Both the position numbers and the translations under genes were made by a program. Below the pieces are notes generated by a model. It was not told the DNA's origin and ran no database searches. It saw nothing but the letters and a program-made list of their open reading frames with translations. Source: Calvatia gigantea (lineage: Eukaryota; Basidiomycota; Agaricomycetes; Agaricales; Lycoperdaceae). From it: a stretch of 64,000 bases of DNA. The stretch is from NCBI GenBank assembly GCA_025093985.1, contig JACAAK010000003.1, positions 4,092,001 through 4,156,000 of the forward strand. Reading direction: 5' to 3'. Shown here one piece after another: positions 22,071 through 34,564 of this stretch (the first letter of the stretch is position 1; the number at the start of each line of letters is the position of its first letter).

Positions 22071-22579
22071 TTATGCCCCCTTTCCAGCAGGTTGAGCAAT
22101 ACGACCACTCGCACCCCATCCCTTCGTCAAGTTGTTTTGAACATCGCGGGTGGGCCTCGTTGTCTCAGCCTTCCAGTGGGCGTATTCCTTCATTTTCTCA
22201 TTAGAAGGGTGTTTCTTCTCCCTTCTCGCTTGTTCTTCATCTTGGTACTGGTGATGAGTATCATGGTTATGTGCCTGCCCCTCACTGGGAGGAGCAGGCC
22301 TGGGATAATCATCCGTTGCTAGTTCGTTACTTCCGCCTTCATCAGATCCAGCGGGTTCAGTTAACTGGGTACCGCTGAAGGACTTAATTGCTGAGAATAT
22401 CTTTGCATGGATGTGGAACTTACCTAGTGTTCTGCGCTTTCGGTTTGCTTGACACTGAGCGGCGTCGACCACCGACTTTCACTGCAGTTATTCTGGTAAC
22501 TATTGGAAGGCACGTTTCGCATTGCTTCAGCAAACTTACGCGCAGGAGGGTGAGGTACCACGTTGGCGCTTTCTGGCAT
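22071..22579 (-). CDS. Small basic unknown protein
   Basis: Starting at ATG 22579 (MPESANVVPHPPA), two introns are removed. One runs from the GTAAGT donor after CCTGCGC to AATAG. The other starts at AG|GTAAGT and ends at CCTTCAG. The joined frame reads LTRITAVKVGGRRRSVSSKP, SGTQLTEPAGSDEGG, EQARREKKHPSNEKMKEYAH, and ends GWGASGRIAQPAGKGA at TAA 22071-22073. It is about 145 residues, hydrophilic, His- and Gln-rich in the middle, with no signal peptide or membrane helix. The spliced frame reads through cleanly, which supports it being real. I do not recognise the family. Confidence 0.55.
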
Positions 22580-22831
22580 GTTTCGTGTCGCACAAAGGGT
22601 GTTTGAAGTCAGAGCGGGTTGTTTACGCAAACTTGGCCTGTGCGCAGGGAAGGGGCGGTCAACACTAACCCAGGGCCCGCGAGTCTTCTTTGTGGGACTC
22701 TGTGGGACCACCTTCATTCGATGATCGGCCTCCTGCACGTGTTGTGGTCGCCTGACTGTCAAACGGTTTCGGCCGGGCGAACATTCGAAACGGAATTAAG
22801 TATATTTTGAGAACCCCCCGGAACAACATTT

Positions 22832-24781
22832 CTACAAGACAAGGTACTCCTCCGTAGTGATATATGCATCAACAGAGTGAGGCGCGTCACTACCTCCCTC
22901 GATACTAGTGACCGAAGCAACATCAATTCCTGCAAGACTGCCTTTGGCGACAAAGTTGACTTCAACAGGGAAGAATGCGCCCGCGTCGTCTCCACCGACT
23001 GTGAAAATGAGAGAACCGGACTTGCTGTCGTCGTCGGCGGTGATAACAGGGATTGACCAGGATATCGAGTGGGAGGATGGGTCAAGGGCCCATTCCCCAG
23101 AATGGGCTGTAACCGTTGGGTATGATCCGTCACTATTACACGCAGGATTCAGCATTCGCTTTTGGTGAAGGGGGGTTTTAAAGGCTTACGGAAGAGGGAT
23201 AGAGATCACAGTGTCGTATAATGTGATATTCTCGTTTTCGAGTTCGTACTCAATGCTGACCTCAACGGTGCCATCGTTAGATGGCGTTGGCCAGCAGTTG
23301 ACTATTATCAAAGGTACCGATGAGCGACGAACAGGCTGCTGGAATCCGGCAGCTCACTTGATAAAGGAACATTACTCTCATCCGTTCCAGCGTATCTCCA
23401 TCTTAGTACGGCCAAACTCTGACCCACAGGGAACGAACGAGATGTGTCTTTCAGCGCAATGATACGCTCCTGTCCAGGGCCAAACTTGGCGACGTGTGGG
23501 TGTTGCTTGAATTGCAAGCTCTTTCCACCAAAGTCTGTCGAAGATGGTGCAAGGGCGATACGGATTCGGGCTTCTTCTGGGTCGGATATCTGAAGGTTCA
23601 TGTCTCCCTTGAGCTCTAAGGACTGAACGCCACCGTCCCGAAGTAAAGAAAGCGATAGCTGCTCTTTGATGACGATGTGAATACTAGATTCCGTTAAGCT
23701 TGTATTTCTATCCTGTTAGGGATCGAGATAAGATACCTTTCTTTTTCTACGTCAGGCAAGTTCCCGCGTCCGTCGTTACCCTTTTGCTGGGCAGGTGGCT
23801 CGGTTACCGCGGGAGTGGTAGGAGCGGACAGCTCGGGGGTGGCCTCTGTCGAAGCTAACACGTCTCCACCAAGGACATCCAACAATTCTGCTTGTCTGGT
23901 CTTTTTTGCACCAAGCTTCATGCCACTTCCCTTGAATGCAGGTGCACGAGCAGGAGTATTGGCAGATGTGCTGCTGATGTGCGAGGGCGTATGAGAAACT
24001 GTTTCTGGTGCCTCAAATCGAGGGACTGGTGCATAGCCGGAAATGCCACCTCCGAGGTAGCTACTCCCGCCACCTCCACTGGCTGCACGACGCTGCTGTT
24101 CGCGACGTTGCATCTCGAGTTGTTTGGCACGTCGTTTAAGCTCCTCCTTCGCCTCTGCCTCTTTATTCTACAAATCGAAATAAAAAGTGTTAGTAGGGAT
24201 GAAGATCAATAGGGAAGTAGCACGCACCCTCGCAATGATCTCCTGAATTTTCTCCTCATGACTCTCCATCTCCAAAACACTTCTGACCTGCATCAGATTC
24301 ACATTCTCCTTATACCCCTGACTCACGATTTCGTCAAACGCGCCGAGCAATTCGAAAGCATTTTTCAGAATCTCTCGCTCTTCCGCGCTCCTACACACCT
24401 CAGATACGACACGAGCAAAGAGATGGAGGGTATCGATGTCTTGCAAAATATTGGAAGCTTTGTTTGTTATGAGGAGGATGTAAAGATCTTCGAGCGGCTG
24501 GTAGACGTAGCGGACTTCGGGTGTTTCGACGGAAGTGTGTTGGGTGTTTGTAGGTATGAGTTTGGGAAACGATGCGAGGAGAGATTCGATACGCGCGCGG
24601 GTCATATCTCTGAACTGACGCGAGATGACGGCTGTAATTTTCCGTGGATTAGATTCTTCGAACTTGAGTTCATCCAAGTCAAGGACGTACGTTTCCCGCC
24701 TTTTGTACATATTGATGCAGCTAAAACGACCTTGTAAAAGATCAGTATAAAAGGCGTGTATAGAACACCATTGCATACCAT
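22832..24781 (-). CDS. RET2: Coatomer subunit delta
   Basis: Delta-COP, part of the COPI coat that returns proteins from Golgi to ER. The start codon at 24779-24781 is immediately followed by an intron (ATG|GTATGC...TTACAAG), so exon 1 contributes only Met. Exon 2 gives VVLAASICTKGGK and exon 3 SRQFRDMTRARIESLLASF, the longin-like domain. It continues SVETPEVRYVYQPLEDLYIL, ASNILQDIDTLHLFARVV and ENVNLMQVRSVLEMESHEEK. A coiled linker (LEMQRREQQRRAASGGGG) and a Ser/Pro-rich hinge follow. The C-terminal mu-homology domain (MNLQISDPEEARIRIALAPS, GKSLQFKQHPHVAKFGPGQE, WALDPSSHSISWSIPVITAD) ends TTEEYLVL at 22832. About 530 residues, normal for the family. Confidence 0.95.
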
Positions 24782-26187
24782 CCTGGACTGAATTAAACGC
24801 CCACTTGGGTGGGCTCAAAGGAATTTTACAAACGATGATAAACTGGAGCCAATTTGTCGAGATTGTACGTGTCAGATACCACCATCACGGCAGGTATTTC
24901 TCACGCACGTGATCCAACTCAGGCAGGACACTGGGGCGCCCGAAACGCTATCGATAGCTGAACTTTAAAAGCTGGTGAGTGGACTACCGACGACGAGGAG
25001 GCTTAAGAATGTCGTTTGTTGACATTAGCCACTCAGCATGGTAAGTTATTTCAAGTGAGTCAAACGAATGCGTATGACTGTGGCCACATTCGGTTCACTA
25101 ACTGGCAAGTCCGATGCTACGTAGTTGAATTCCGGAAGGAATGGCATATCCTTGCTTTAGGACAACGGACCCAGAACGAAGGTCCGGACAAGTAAAACTT
25201 ATAGGCACTAGAGCTTAGCGACAAAGAAGATTTTAGCCAGAAGCAGTTATCACGCGGCGGTTTATGAATATTCGAATGTTAAGCATGAGCCCAACCGATC
25301 GACCAAGAACATTAGCTCGACACAAAGCGCTAAGTGGTGGAACAAATGCTAATCAATATCTTGCGACATTCCTCATCCACTGCGAATGGTTAGAAGAACC
25401 AACTCGATACCATCGGGGCAGGCCACGGGTGGATCAGCCAGACCAAATAAGATCTCTCAACCTCAATTTGTGCCCATAATTTGCATTTGGCCAGCACCAT
25501 AGCCTGGAATTTGGTGCTTATTAATTGTGGGACTTCCAGTAGGTACTCAAAATCTCGAAGAAGTGTCTCCACAATTTGCCGTTCGGCTCTTCAGATCCTC
25601 AAACATTAATTATACCCACCGCTCGCTATTCCCGGGTACAGTTGTTCGCAGATCCGGTGTAGGGACAGGTCCATGCTGAATGACAGGCGAGAGCAAATGG
25701 GAGTAAGTTGACATAAACTCATGGTGTTTGCATAGATGTTTCCCCCTGAGTACTATAAGTTGCCACTCGCGGGACATCGACGCTAGACATGGTTGTCTAT
25801 GGTGATGGGTCCGGGCAATAAATAGGACTGGGCGCTTGCGGATCACTCGATCCGCTAGATTTATATCCTGCGAGTCGAGTCACTTCAACTTGCCAGCATT
25901 AGGATGGGGACTCCACGCCATGTGAGAAATGGGTAGATATGGAAGGTAAAGTATAGACGTTTACTGGGGAGAGACGGGTGGATGGAATAAAAGGAAGGAG
26001 CAGTGAATATATGGATTGATGCACCAACGGAGGCTGGTGCCACAGGACCTCGATATATGCGCACTGAGCCTGAAATGAAGTCGGTAACATCGTGTCACAC
26101 GATCACTTAAACGTTTAAACCATCGAGTCATTGGTTCTTCAAGTTCTTTTGAGTGTTGTTGTGATTGCTGGAGACGGACCACCACCT
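24782..26187. other. 1.4 kb intergenic, divergent promoter side
   Basis: Lies between the starts of coatomer delta (leftward) and the nucleotidyltransferase (rightward). No coding region is recognised. Short frames near 25264-25479 and 25961-26090 have no motifs. Confidence 0.45.
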
Positions 26188-27873
26188 ATGTCCCCACACG
26201 TTTCGTCCCGTCGGACAACGAAATCTCCTATGACCTCCCGCACGCTTGAGTTAACACCGGTGGCATCGACTTCGTTCATTGACTCAGGGGGAAACGCCCT
26301 TGCACCTTGGCTCGACAACATTCTGGATAGAGAGTATGCTTCAGTAGAAGCAAGGTCAGTCCCCCATTGAGTAAGTTCGTGACCAACCTTATTCCCAGTA
26401 GACTCCATGACGAAATTTTGGCGTATGTGGATTACATGAGTCCGACACCTGAAGAACAGACTGTGGTCAAACACGTCGTGGATCGCGTTCGTCCCGTGTT
26501 TCATCAGCCGTTTCACACCTGTAAGGTGCATGTGTTTGGGAGTACCGCGACTGGGTTGAGGTTGCCTGGAAGGTGCGTTTGGGGGGGGGGTATTTCGTCT
26601 TTCATGTCCGCTTGCGTTGATGTTGTCGTGCTCTTTCCATGGGAACGGCAGTGATATTGATTTAGTCATTGAAACCACCGATTGGAGAAGTTCCAAAGCA
26701 ATTTTGTTACGGCTTTCTGGTATAGTAAAATCGCAGGTGTGGTGTACTGAGCAGGTTGAGGTGAACCACAGAGCACGGGTTCCCATCATCACTTTTTCTA
26801 CTACGCCACAATTTGGTACGGTTCTTTGACTAATTTATCAGACAGAATACCTGAATACCAACTCTTCAGGATCCTTGAAGTTCGACGTGGGTATAAATAA
26901 CATGAACGGTCTGCGGACCGGGGAGTTCGTGAAAGAAAGTCTGAGTATTATGCCGGCTCTGCGACCATTGGTTCTTGTGGTTAAGAGGATGCTTTCGCAG
27001 CGCGGCCTAAATGATGCATCTATGAGCGGAATGAGCAGTTTTGCGGTGATATGCATGTGTATCTTCTTTCTCAAAGTAGGTAGATCCTTCCATTATGACT
27101 GTCGAGAGACGGCTTATACTAGCCCGTGTTTGTTAGGTCAACCCCCATGGTCTAGCCGAGGAATATTTGGCCGACCCTTTACGGACAAAGTCGCTTGGTT
27201 TTATCTTGCATGGTTTCCTACGGTATTATTCGTAAAGGTTACCGTTTGGGGGCATGTACCTCTCCGTCTCTGAAGGACGGCTTATACCCAGGGCCCGGGC
27301 TAGCTGGATAGGAGAGGAATGCTCAGGCGGTCTGGTCATACAATACCCTTGTGATCCTGGTAAACGCCTTACTTCATTCCACCATAATTTGTCATTGAGC
27401 ATTGATTTCAAGAACGCAACATCACAAAGGCATTGACGCCAACGAACCTTTATAAGATCAGGAATATATTTGCTCACGCGGAGGACGCTATGGGGAGGTG
27501 TACCGCAACCTCTCGAGATATTCTGGGCACACTTGTGTATGTGGATGCCGAGGTATGTCTCGGTATTACGGAGTAACAAAACAAGATCTAAGATCTTTTT
27601 TAGTTCGTTGAACACCGAGAGCATATCCGGCACTTGGTTGAATCTGGCAACCTCACCGAATCCCGTACTCAGTCAGGAAGTGAACCAGCAGTTCGCGGCG
27701 ACGCCGGTGTAAAGTCAGCAGGCCCTCCAATGAAGCCTCTGACACAGACTGGACTTCCACATCCACTGCCCAATCGGACCGGCGTCTCGATAAGTGGTGA
27801 TATGGCGTCGACGGGCCAACCGGAAAAAAATCACAAGTCCAAGAAAAGAAGATGGGGTCGTAACCGGCAGTAG
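26188..27873 (+). CDS. Trf4/5-type non-canonical poly(A) polymerase, with in-frame stop
   Basis: Nucleotidyltransferase of the TRAMP poly(A) polymerase (Trf4/5, Cid14) type, which adds short A tails to nuclear RNAs for exosome decay. ATG 26188 is the first in-frame ATG. Exons give WLDNILDREYASVEA, RLHDEILAYVDYMSPTPEEQ, VHVFGSTATGLRLPG|SDIDLV (the GS motif and two metal Asp), GSLKFDVGINNMNGLRTGEF, LRPLVLVVKRMLSQRGLNDA and SSFAVICMCIFFLK. Next come HGLAEEYLADPLRTKSLGF and GFLRYYS. A TAA at 27233-27235 then breaks the frame. Beyond it, family-like sequence continues in the same frame: MYLSVSEGRLIPRARASW, then after an intron NITKALTPTNLYKIRNIFAH. The basic tail KSKKRRWGRNRQ stops at 27873. Either a nonsense mutation or an unusual 60-nt in-frame intron explains it. 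Confidence 0.75.
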
Positions 27874-28572
27874 TGAATGCATTATGTTTGGTCGCAAGGA
27901 CATTAGTCGTAGATATTATGTTTGTCAAAAGAGTGGTATTCCGTTTGTACTCAGAGTACATTGAGCATGGTTAAACGTTAATTATTGATTTGAGTGCAAG
28001 CTCACTACTGGGGAAGTGCATCGATGAAGATCGTATGATACTAATGGAAGGTTGTGGAAATCTTAAAAAACGCAGTGTTGACTTCTTTCTGGCCATCAGC
28101 TTCTTTGGAGATCCGGCCTCGGCCCTCGACTGTTTCATGTGTTGTTCTAATTGTTTGCTGGTAGGGATCGACAAGACCAGAGGCCAGAAGTTTCGGGGTA
28201 GTAGGAACTTGAGTTAATAGGAGGTGCGGCACCGCAGCTCATAAAAGTTAACATCCGCTTTGCATTAAACTTTTATCGCTGATAGCAGCGACAGAGCGGT
28301 ATTGCTTCGCCGTGAATGACACGAGTTGGGGATAATTCTGGGCTGTCCTTGTCGGTATTTTTGTCTCCGGCAAAGCTTAGTCAGCACGGCAACCCTGACG
28401 GCTTGCGGGCAGCCCATGCCTTTGCTATGTTGAAAGCCCTTTCTTTCTGTCAGCCACATCACTATTTCTTTCTTTCCCTCCTCAACCTCCTCCATCCCCC
28501 CGTCGTCGAGGACGACCGGTACCTGTTACGACCCTTCCCTCATCCCCTACCCTCGTCATCACACTTCGAAAA
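27874..28572. other. Intergenic, promoter side of the deacetylase
   Basis: No coding region recognised. The right part (about 28440-28560) is a pyrimidine-rich leader (CTTTCTTTCCCTCCTC) of the sort found before highly expressed basidiomycete genes, leading to the ATG at 28573. Confidence 0.5.
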
Positions 28573-30588
28573 ATGCGGCCTCTCCTGTTCGCCGCACTGG
28601 CTCCCCTGCTGGTCCTAGCACAGGACGGTGACATCTCTGGTCCAACTTCAAGTCCGGCCGCTGCAGGATATTCGTGCGATGCATCCAAGTGTCAGCTACC
28701 GAATTGTTTGTGTGCGAGTGCGAGCCCACCTGGAGGGTTGAAGCCAGTATGTAGATCCCTAACTTTCCGAGGAATTGCTGAAAATTAAATGCATACATGC
28801 AGTCCGACGTCCCTCAGTTCATCGTCTTCACCGCTGATGACGCGGTCCAGTCATACACCCTCGATGCCGTCAACCAATTCCTGGCTCACCGCAAGAATCC
28901 TAATGGCTGCACTCCGAAAATGACGTATTTCACATCTCTCAATTTCACAAACTACACTCTCGTTACGGGTAGGTCTTCCCTTCGTTTCTGCCACACATTG
29001 TTTCTTAATTTCAGTGATTTTTGCGCAGATTGGTATGTTGCTGGAAATGAGATCGCCGATCACACGTATGTATTTCCTTGTTTGTTGATTTCCGTGCGCT
29101 TACACTCCTGAAGCATGACACATGTTGGAACACCACCGGCCGATGAAGTTAATGGAAACCTCATTGCCCTGAATGCCTTGGCTGGTATCCCTATGAGCGC
29201 ACTCAAGGGATTCCGTGCTCCCTTCCTGAACTACTCCCGTGAAACTCTTGAGATTCTTTACCAGTCGAAATTCCTTTACGATTCTAGTGCAACTGCTGCC
29301 GTCCCTGTCACCGATCCTGATACCGATGCTTTCTGGCCTTATACTCTTGACTCTGGAATGGCGAATAATTGTTTGGAGGTTGCTAATACTTGCAAGGGAG
29401 AGCCCAAGTTACCAGGTTTCTGGGAAATCCCTATGTATGCGTTCTTCGACAAGGGTGGCGTCAACGGCCCTCACCTTATGGACCCCTGGCTGTAGGTGTC
29501 CATCATTTTCCACCGCCTCACGTGTTTAATCCTGTGCTACAGTGATAACGCCAACGGCGGCACGAAACCGAACGATTCGGCTACGCTTGAGTTTATGCAG
29601 GATACATTCACTGCCCACTACAACAACAACAGGCAGCCCATTGGTCTCTACACCCACCCTATCCATCTTTCGGTATAGCATCAACCCCAAATTTTTATTC
29701 TGCGAACTCATTGAACTATCGCAGACAACCTATCCTGGTGTCGATGTCAGCAATTCAACAATTGATATGATCAATGCCTTCTTGGACTGGGCCCAGCAGC
29801 AACAGAATGGTGAGTTCCTTTCAATACCTAGCATAATTCTAGTATCTGAGCCCTATCCACAGTTTGGATTGTGTCTAACGAGCAACTCCTCGACTGGGTC
29901 CGCAACCCGGTCCCGGTTTCTCAGCTTGATCAGATTGCCTCACTTAAATGCGCAACTCCTCAAGTAGATGCTTCCATGCAAATCTGCAATGGTATACCCC
30001 AAAACGAGGCAGGCGTACTCTCCCACTGTGCCTTCTCCGATTTTCCCTTCTATACCTGCGTATGTTTGAATCTGTTCCTCTCCTTATTCTACGGCCTGAA
30101 CCCGTTCAGTATGGTTGCCCTGAAGTTCAGCCTTCCCCTGGCAACCCAAACCCCCCTCAGAAAAACACCGATGGTCAGAATCGCTTCCGACGTAAGTTCT
30201 GCTATCTTACGCCTCTCCCCACAATCTGCTCACTCTTACTATCAGTCCCCGCCAACTGTTCTACTCCGTTCTGGGATCCCGTTAAAGGACAGTGTATCTG
30301 CACCTCCGACACTTGTGCCTTCGCGGATAACACGCGTCCTATTGGAGTAAGTTGAATTCACAAGTAAAATTTTTTGTTGATGCTCATCTATTTTCACCAC
30401 AGCCTAACGGTGCTAACCTTACTGGTGGTGGAACTGGCGGCGGCTTCAACGGCGGCCAACCTTCGGGAACTCCTTTCATTCCGTTTAACGGCGATGCCCC
30501 ACGCTTCTCTCCTGGAGTTTGGAACGCGTTTGTTGTCGGGCTTGTGGGTGCCCTCATTGGTACCTTTGGCCTTATCCACCGTATCTAA
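28573..30588 (+). CDS. GPI-anchored chitin deacetylase-like protein (CE4-type)
   Basis: ATG 28573 opens a signal peptide (MRPLLFAALAPLLVLAQ). Next is a Cys-rich piece (YSCDASKCQLPNCLCAS), then PQFIVFTADDAVQSYTLDAV, where TADDAV stands in place of the usual TFDDGP metal/catalytic motif. After DWYVAGNEIADHT|MTHVG (the metal-binding His region) come SALKGFRAPFLNYSRETLEI, LPGFWEIPMYAFFDK, QPIGLYTHPIHLS and VWIVSNEQLLDWVRNP. A second Cys-rich region follows (NCSTPFWDPVKGQCICTSDT). The C-terminus has a Gly-rich linker, then WNAFVVGLVGALIGTFGLIH, a probable GPI signal. It likely works on chitin at the cell surface. The family is clear; the altered motif is seen in many fungal homologues and activity should not be assumed. 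About ten introns. Confidence 0.9.
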
Positions 30589-30930
30589 GTAATATCTTGA
30601 TTGGACTTGTGAACTATTTTCATCGGAGGATTACCGGGACCTTTTACTATCTTTCTTATCTAAATCTCGCACATCGGACACTTGCTATGCTATACGTCAC
30701 TGGATATCACTTCCATTACATTCGTTACCAACCTGGACCTGTTAGTTAGGTATATAACATGCTATGGATAATTTTCCGTTTGAACCATATCCAAAATTGT
30801 CGAACAGATATCTGTAAATGACAGTAAAATGAGGTCATACAAAGACGCCCCAAGTATATTATCCACAACATCAAACATAAAGGGGCCGTTACGGCCCCCC
30901 CTCACAAACAGATATGCGTCCGCGGTAGCT
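30589..30930. other. Convergent 3' ends
   Basis: 342 bp between the stop of the deacetylase and the stop of the leftward TPR-like gene. It should hold both 3' UTRs. No additional feature seen. Confidence 0.6.
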
Positions 30931-33899
30931 CTAACCCTCAAGTTCAGGGAGATGCACAGCACCAAGCCAGGCCAATATAATCTCTACACGAGGACCATGC
31001 AAGGGTATATTAATCGGCATCGCCTTCTTCTTGATCCCAGCAGCTCGTTCTGCGACGGCCAACCCCGTACGCTCTCGCTGGCGTTTGATGACAGGCGCAA
31101 GTAAAATTCGAGCGCAGTCTAGAGCGTGGCTCGCGTCTACCCTGTAGAACTCTTGATGAGCATTATCATGGTTATTGGACTGTTTGCCCCTGTCTTTGGA
31201 GGAGGATTCCCCAAGCTGGGAGGAAGATGGCGGAGATAAGGAAGGTAAAGAGGGAGAATTGATAGCATTGGTGCTGCTCTTCCTGGATACGGAGGCCGAG
31301 GATGCAGAGGTCACGGAATGATAGTCCGACAAGGTCTGTGTGTTATCAGGTTGGAGAAGTGTTGAGGATGAAGACGAGCCCGGTTCAATGGTATCGATGA
31401 ACGCCGAACTCGAACACCCAGCCGGGATCGGGCTCAGAGCTCGAGACGCCGATAATGAGGTTGACGAGGTTGATAGGGCGCTCAAATCAACCTTAGCAAA
31501 CGCATTCGCCAACAACGCAGCGGGCGACACCGGACCCGAAGGCGGTCCTAAAGTCGAAACGTTGGTATTCGTGGACGAGGAATTCGAGATGGGGGGCGCA
31601 ATCAACCTTGGTAGATCCATAAAATTAGTAAGTCTTGCTTTTCCTCGATGATTGTTCGTGAGAGAATGTGGTTGGATACCGTTCTTCCATCCTGTAGCGA
31701 GTCGTTCAAGCACTTCGATGAATTCGGCTTGGCCCATTGAGCGCGGCGGGAGGAAGATTGGGTATCCCTCGATTCCGTCTATCATGATTGCCGTTTTAGC
31801 GAATTGGGGTAGGAGGTTTGTGAAGTCGGCGAGTAAGAGGTAACATATAAGGACGCTGAAATGGGATTCGACAAGGAGTGGATGATAGGTTGTCAAAGCT
31901 GGTGGTACGTCACGTAGGTTGGGTGGGGGTTGGTTGTTGTGACCCCCCGGACGTATGGACTCGGAGAGTAAGAAGGCGTACTCAACCTGGGTTACGATGT
32001 CGCCTTCTGGGAGTGCGCCTGCATCACCTATATCAAAGTGAGAAAGAAATTTCTCGTGGTCGCGGATACTCTTCTTTAACAGGCTGCTAATCTGGTCACG
32101 AAAAGGCTTTGCTGCGAGCACGTCGCGGTAGGCTTTCATTTTGGTTCCTGTACGACTCCCTAAAGGGCCGTCTGGATTGCCGATTTCGACACCGCCGTAA
32201 TGGCCATTTTCGAGACAACAAAGACGAAGGTCAGCCCCGTCTATTGACGTAGGTTTTTGCACACCCTCAAGCTCAATGATCGCACCCTCGATCAAATGAA
32301 CGGCATGTTGAAGGTACGCAGCACCTCGAAGGAAGAGAAGTTGTGTTTCGATGGGTTCGGGTGCATCGGGCGCCGTGGATAGGTGCGAAGGAGATACTTC
32401 CCTATCCGGACCTTCAGGTGTCCCTTCTGGAAAGGCGGTGCCGTCGGAGGGCGCTTGGCCGTTTGTGTGTGAATGACTACTGCCCGTGCCTTTCCGCCTT
32501 TTTGATTTGGAGCTCCGTGACTCGCTTAGAGCATGGTGGTGAACGATCCTGGCTCTGCGCTGAGCCCGAGCCTCTTTTAATGCATACGTAAAATCCTTGG
32601 CTGCTTGCATGAATTCCTCGCGAAAACAATGCACTATGCCTCTTGTTCGATAGTATTCCAATTGGTGTGGATAAGCAGATATTAGATCGTCCAGAACAGA
32701 TGTGGTGGTAGATTCGGCTAGTTGTCTGTGGCTGCAACATTGGTTTACACATGGTCATATAGGGATGGAAACTACCGCTTACCTAGAGGGTATCTTTTCA
32801 TGGAAAAAGTGTACATATTTTGCGTCAGCATCGTTTGGATCTGTAAATAATTGGTTTAAGATAATTCAAGCAGGGGAAGCGTCATAATTCACCATGTTTG
32901 AGTACTCGTTCCGCTATATCATCAAAAACGCTCCCTCCCTGCATGACCATTACACTGGAAGCTATTTCGTCTGTCCTGTAAGCCTGGGCTAACTTCTGGA
33001 CAGCAAGGGCTCGCAACCTGTGCACCCGATTTGCAGACATGTTGACGTTCCTGCCGCCTCCGTTAGTCGTTCCGAGTGGATTCAATCCTAGAGATTGCAC
33101 AGTAGCCCAGGAGTTTCCATTATAGGAAGAGGTGTTTCGTAACGACCCCAATTCAACGGTGGATAAACCAGACGAGGCGCGGACAGATAACTCTGTAGCT
33201 TCGTCTATCAATCTCCGTATGGTCGTTACTGAGCGTAACACGCCCGGATCAATTGGTGGAGGAGCAGGTTTCCCCGAGGTTGGAGAAGTAGCAATAGTGG
33301 AGGATATCATGTTGTGAGGAGATTCGGGAGGTGAATGGTCATCGAGATGAGGAAAGGCGCGGAGTCTGTTAGATGGGCTGATGGGGGATGTAGGAAGAGG
33401 ATAGGAAGGCCGGGGGACAACAGTATACATGGCAGAGTCGAGGTTGAGAAGAAGAAGGGATTCCAAGAGCTCGACGGGAAGTTGGAGCCAGGGACCCTAA
33501 GAGAAATTGAGCAACTGGCAACAACGACTCTGGTGAATCACACAAACGTGGTAAGAGCTGATGTAGCGCCAATGCTTGTTCCTGCTAATACACAGGACTT
33601 GAGGGCGATCTTCCGAGTCGCCGTCGGCCTCCTGAGATCGTGGTTTTGAAGAAGAGGCAGAGGCGGCAGCGGCCTCCTTGGTCCTAGCCGACTTCTTGGA
33701 CTTTTTCTTCTTTTTTTTCTTCTGTGATGCGGTTGTGGGATCCGGCGGCAGAGGTTGTTCCGAAAGGAGTGGAGAAGCATCTGCAGAGAAAGTTACCGGC
33801 GTGGAGACCTCTGAAATTTCAGTGGCGGGATCATCAGTGTAGTCATTGGTAGAAACAACGCCCTCGTCCCCAATACATGCCGCGCTCATCACGGCGGTG
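30931..33899 (-). CDS. Large TPR-like protein of unknown function
   Basis: Spliced frame of about 890 residues. The start at 33899 (MSAACIGDEGVV) is tentative. Exon 1 is low-complexity with a lysine run (KKKKKKKSKKSARTKEAAAA). After an intron it reads GPWLQLPVELLESLLLLNLD, then a Ser/Pro region and VHRLRALAVQKLAQAYRTDE. A small exon reads DPNDADAKYVHFFHEKIPS. The last exon starts RQLAESTTTSVLDDLISAYP and runs without interruption to 30931. It contains the TPR-like YYRTRGIVHCFREEFMQAAK and RGAAYLQHAVHLIEGAI, and PLLVESHFSVLICYLLLADF, a long Ser/Thr-rich linker, and ends PRVEIILAWLGAVHLPELEG. Clean splice joins and long open frames show a real gene. It looks like a fungal helical-repeat protein; I cannot name a function. 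An alternative start is 34069. Confidence 0.8.
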
Positions 33900-34564
33900 T
33901 GCTGCAAGACGATGTGGGCAGCGTAGGAGCGGTAGTGGTAAAGGAAGCGTTGTTGCCACAATACCAGGAATTTTGCTGTCTCGAGAAGAAGTTTCCCACG
34001 CCTAATCTCGCCTTCCAACAACACTCTTGAAATTCGACAAACGTGGTGTCTTTGTCGGATTGACCCCATGGCGTTGTGTATGTTCTATTCATACGCAGAC
34101 GCTCTTTATTTTGGCCAATCAATTGGTCTATTTCATTGTTTGCCTTGTCATGCAATACCGTTCCTACACCGAAGACTCGAGACTCAGTTCCTCCGCAGAT
34201 ATGCGGAAATCAACTGCTTCCCCGTCAATACCCCCGAAGATACGAACCTTAAGCTTCATTTGGTCAATTTGAAATAAAATTACCCGAGCTGTGTGCATGC
34301 GCTCCCTTACCATGCTTGCATCAGAGACGAACACGAGGACAAACATATTACATGCAACTAGTCCGGGGAAATTATGTACATCGAGGTGGGACGTAGGCAA
34401 TGGAACGATATGCGACAACAAAATGCGAATACATGAAGCAAGTCAGATAGCTCACAAGTGATCATCAGAAGAATTACAACCAGCAGCGGGTAACGGAGAT
34501 CAAAAGCACCAAGTCCAAGACCAAAGCAAAATGCAAGACGAACGAAAAACACATTCCCCACCCT
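33900..34564. other. Spacer between TPR-like gene and RdRP
   Basis: Both neighbours point left, so this holds the RdRP 3' UTR and the promoter of the TPR-like gene. The frame at 33900-34069 is an uninterrupted extension of the TPR-like gene and could be coding. Nothing else is seen. Confidence 0.5.
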
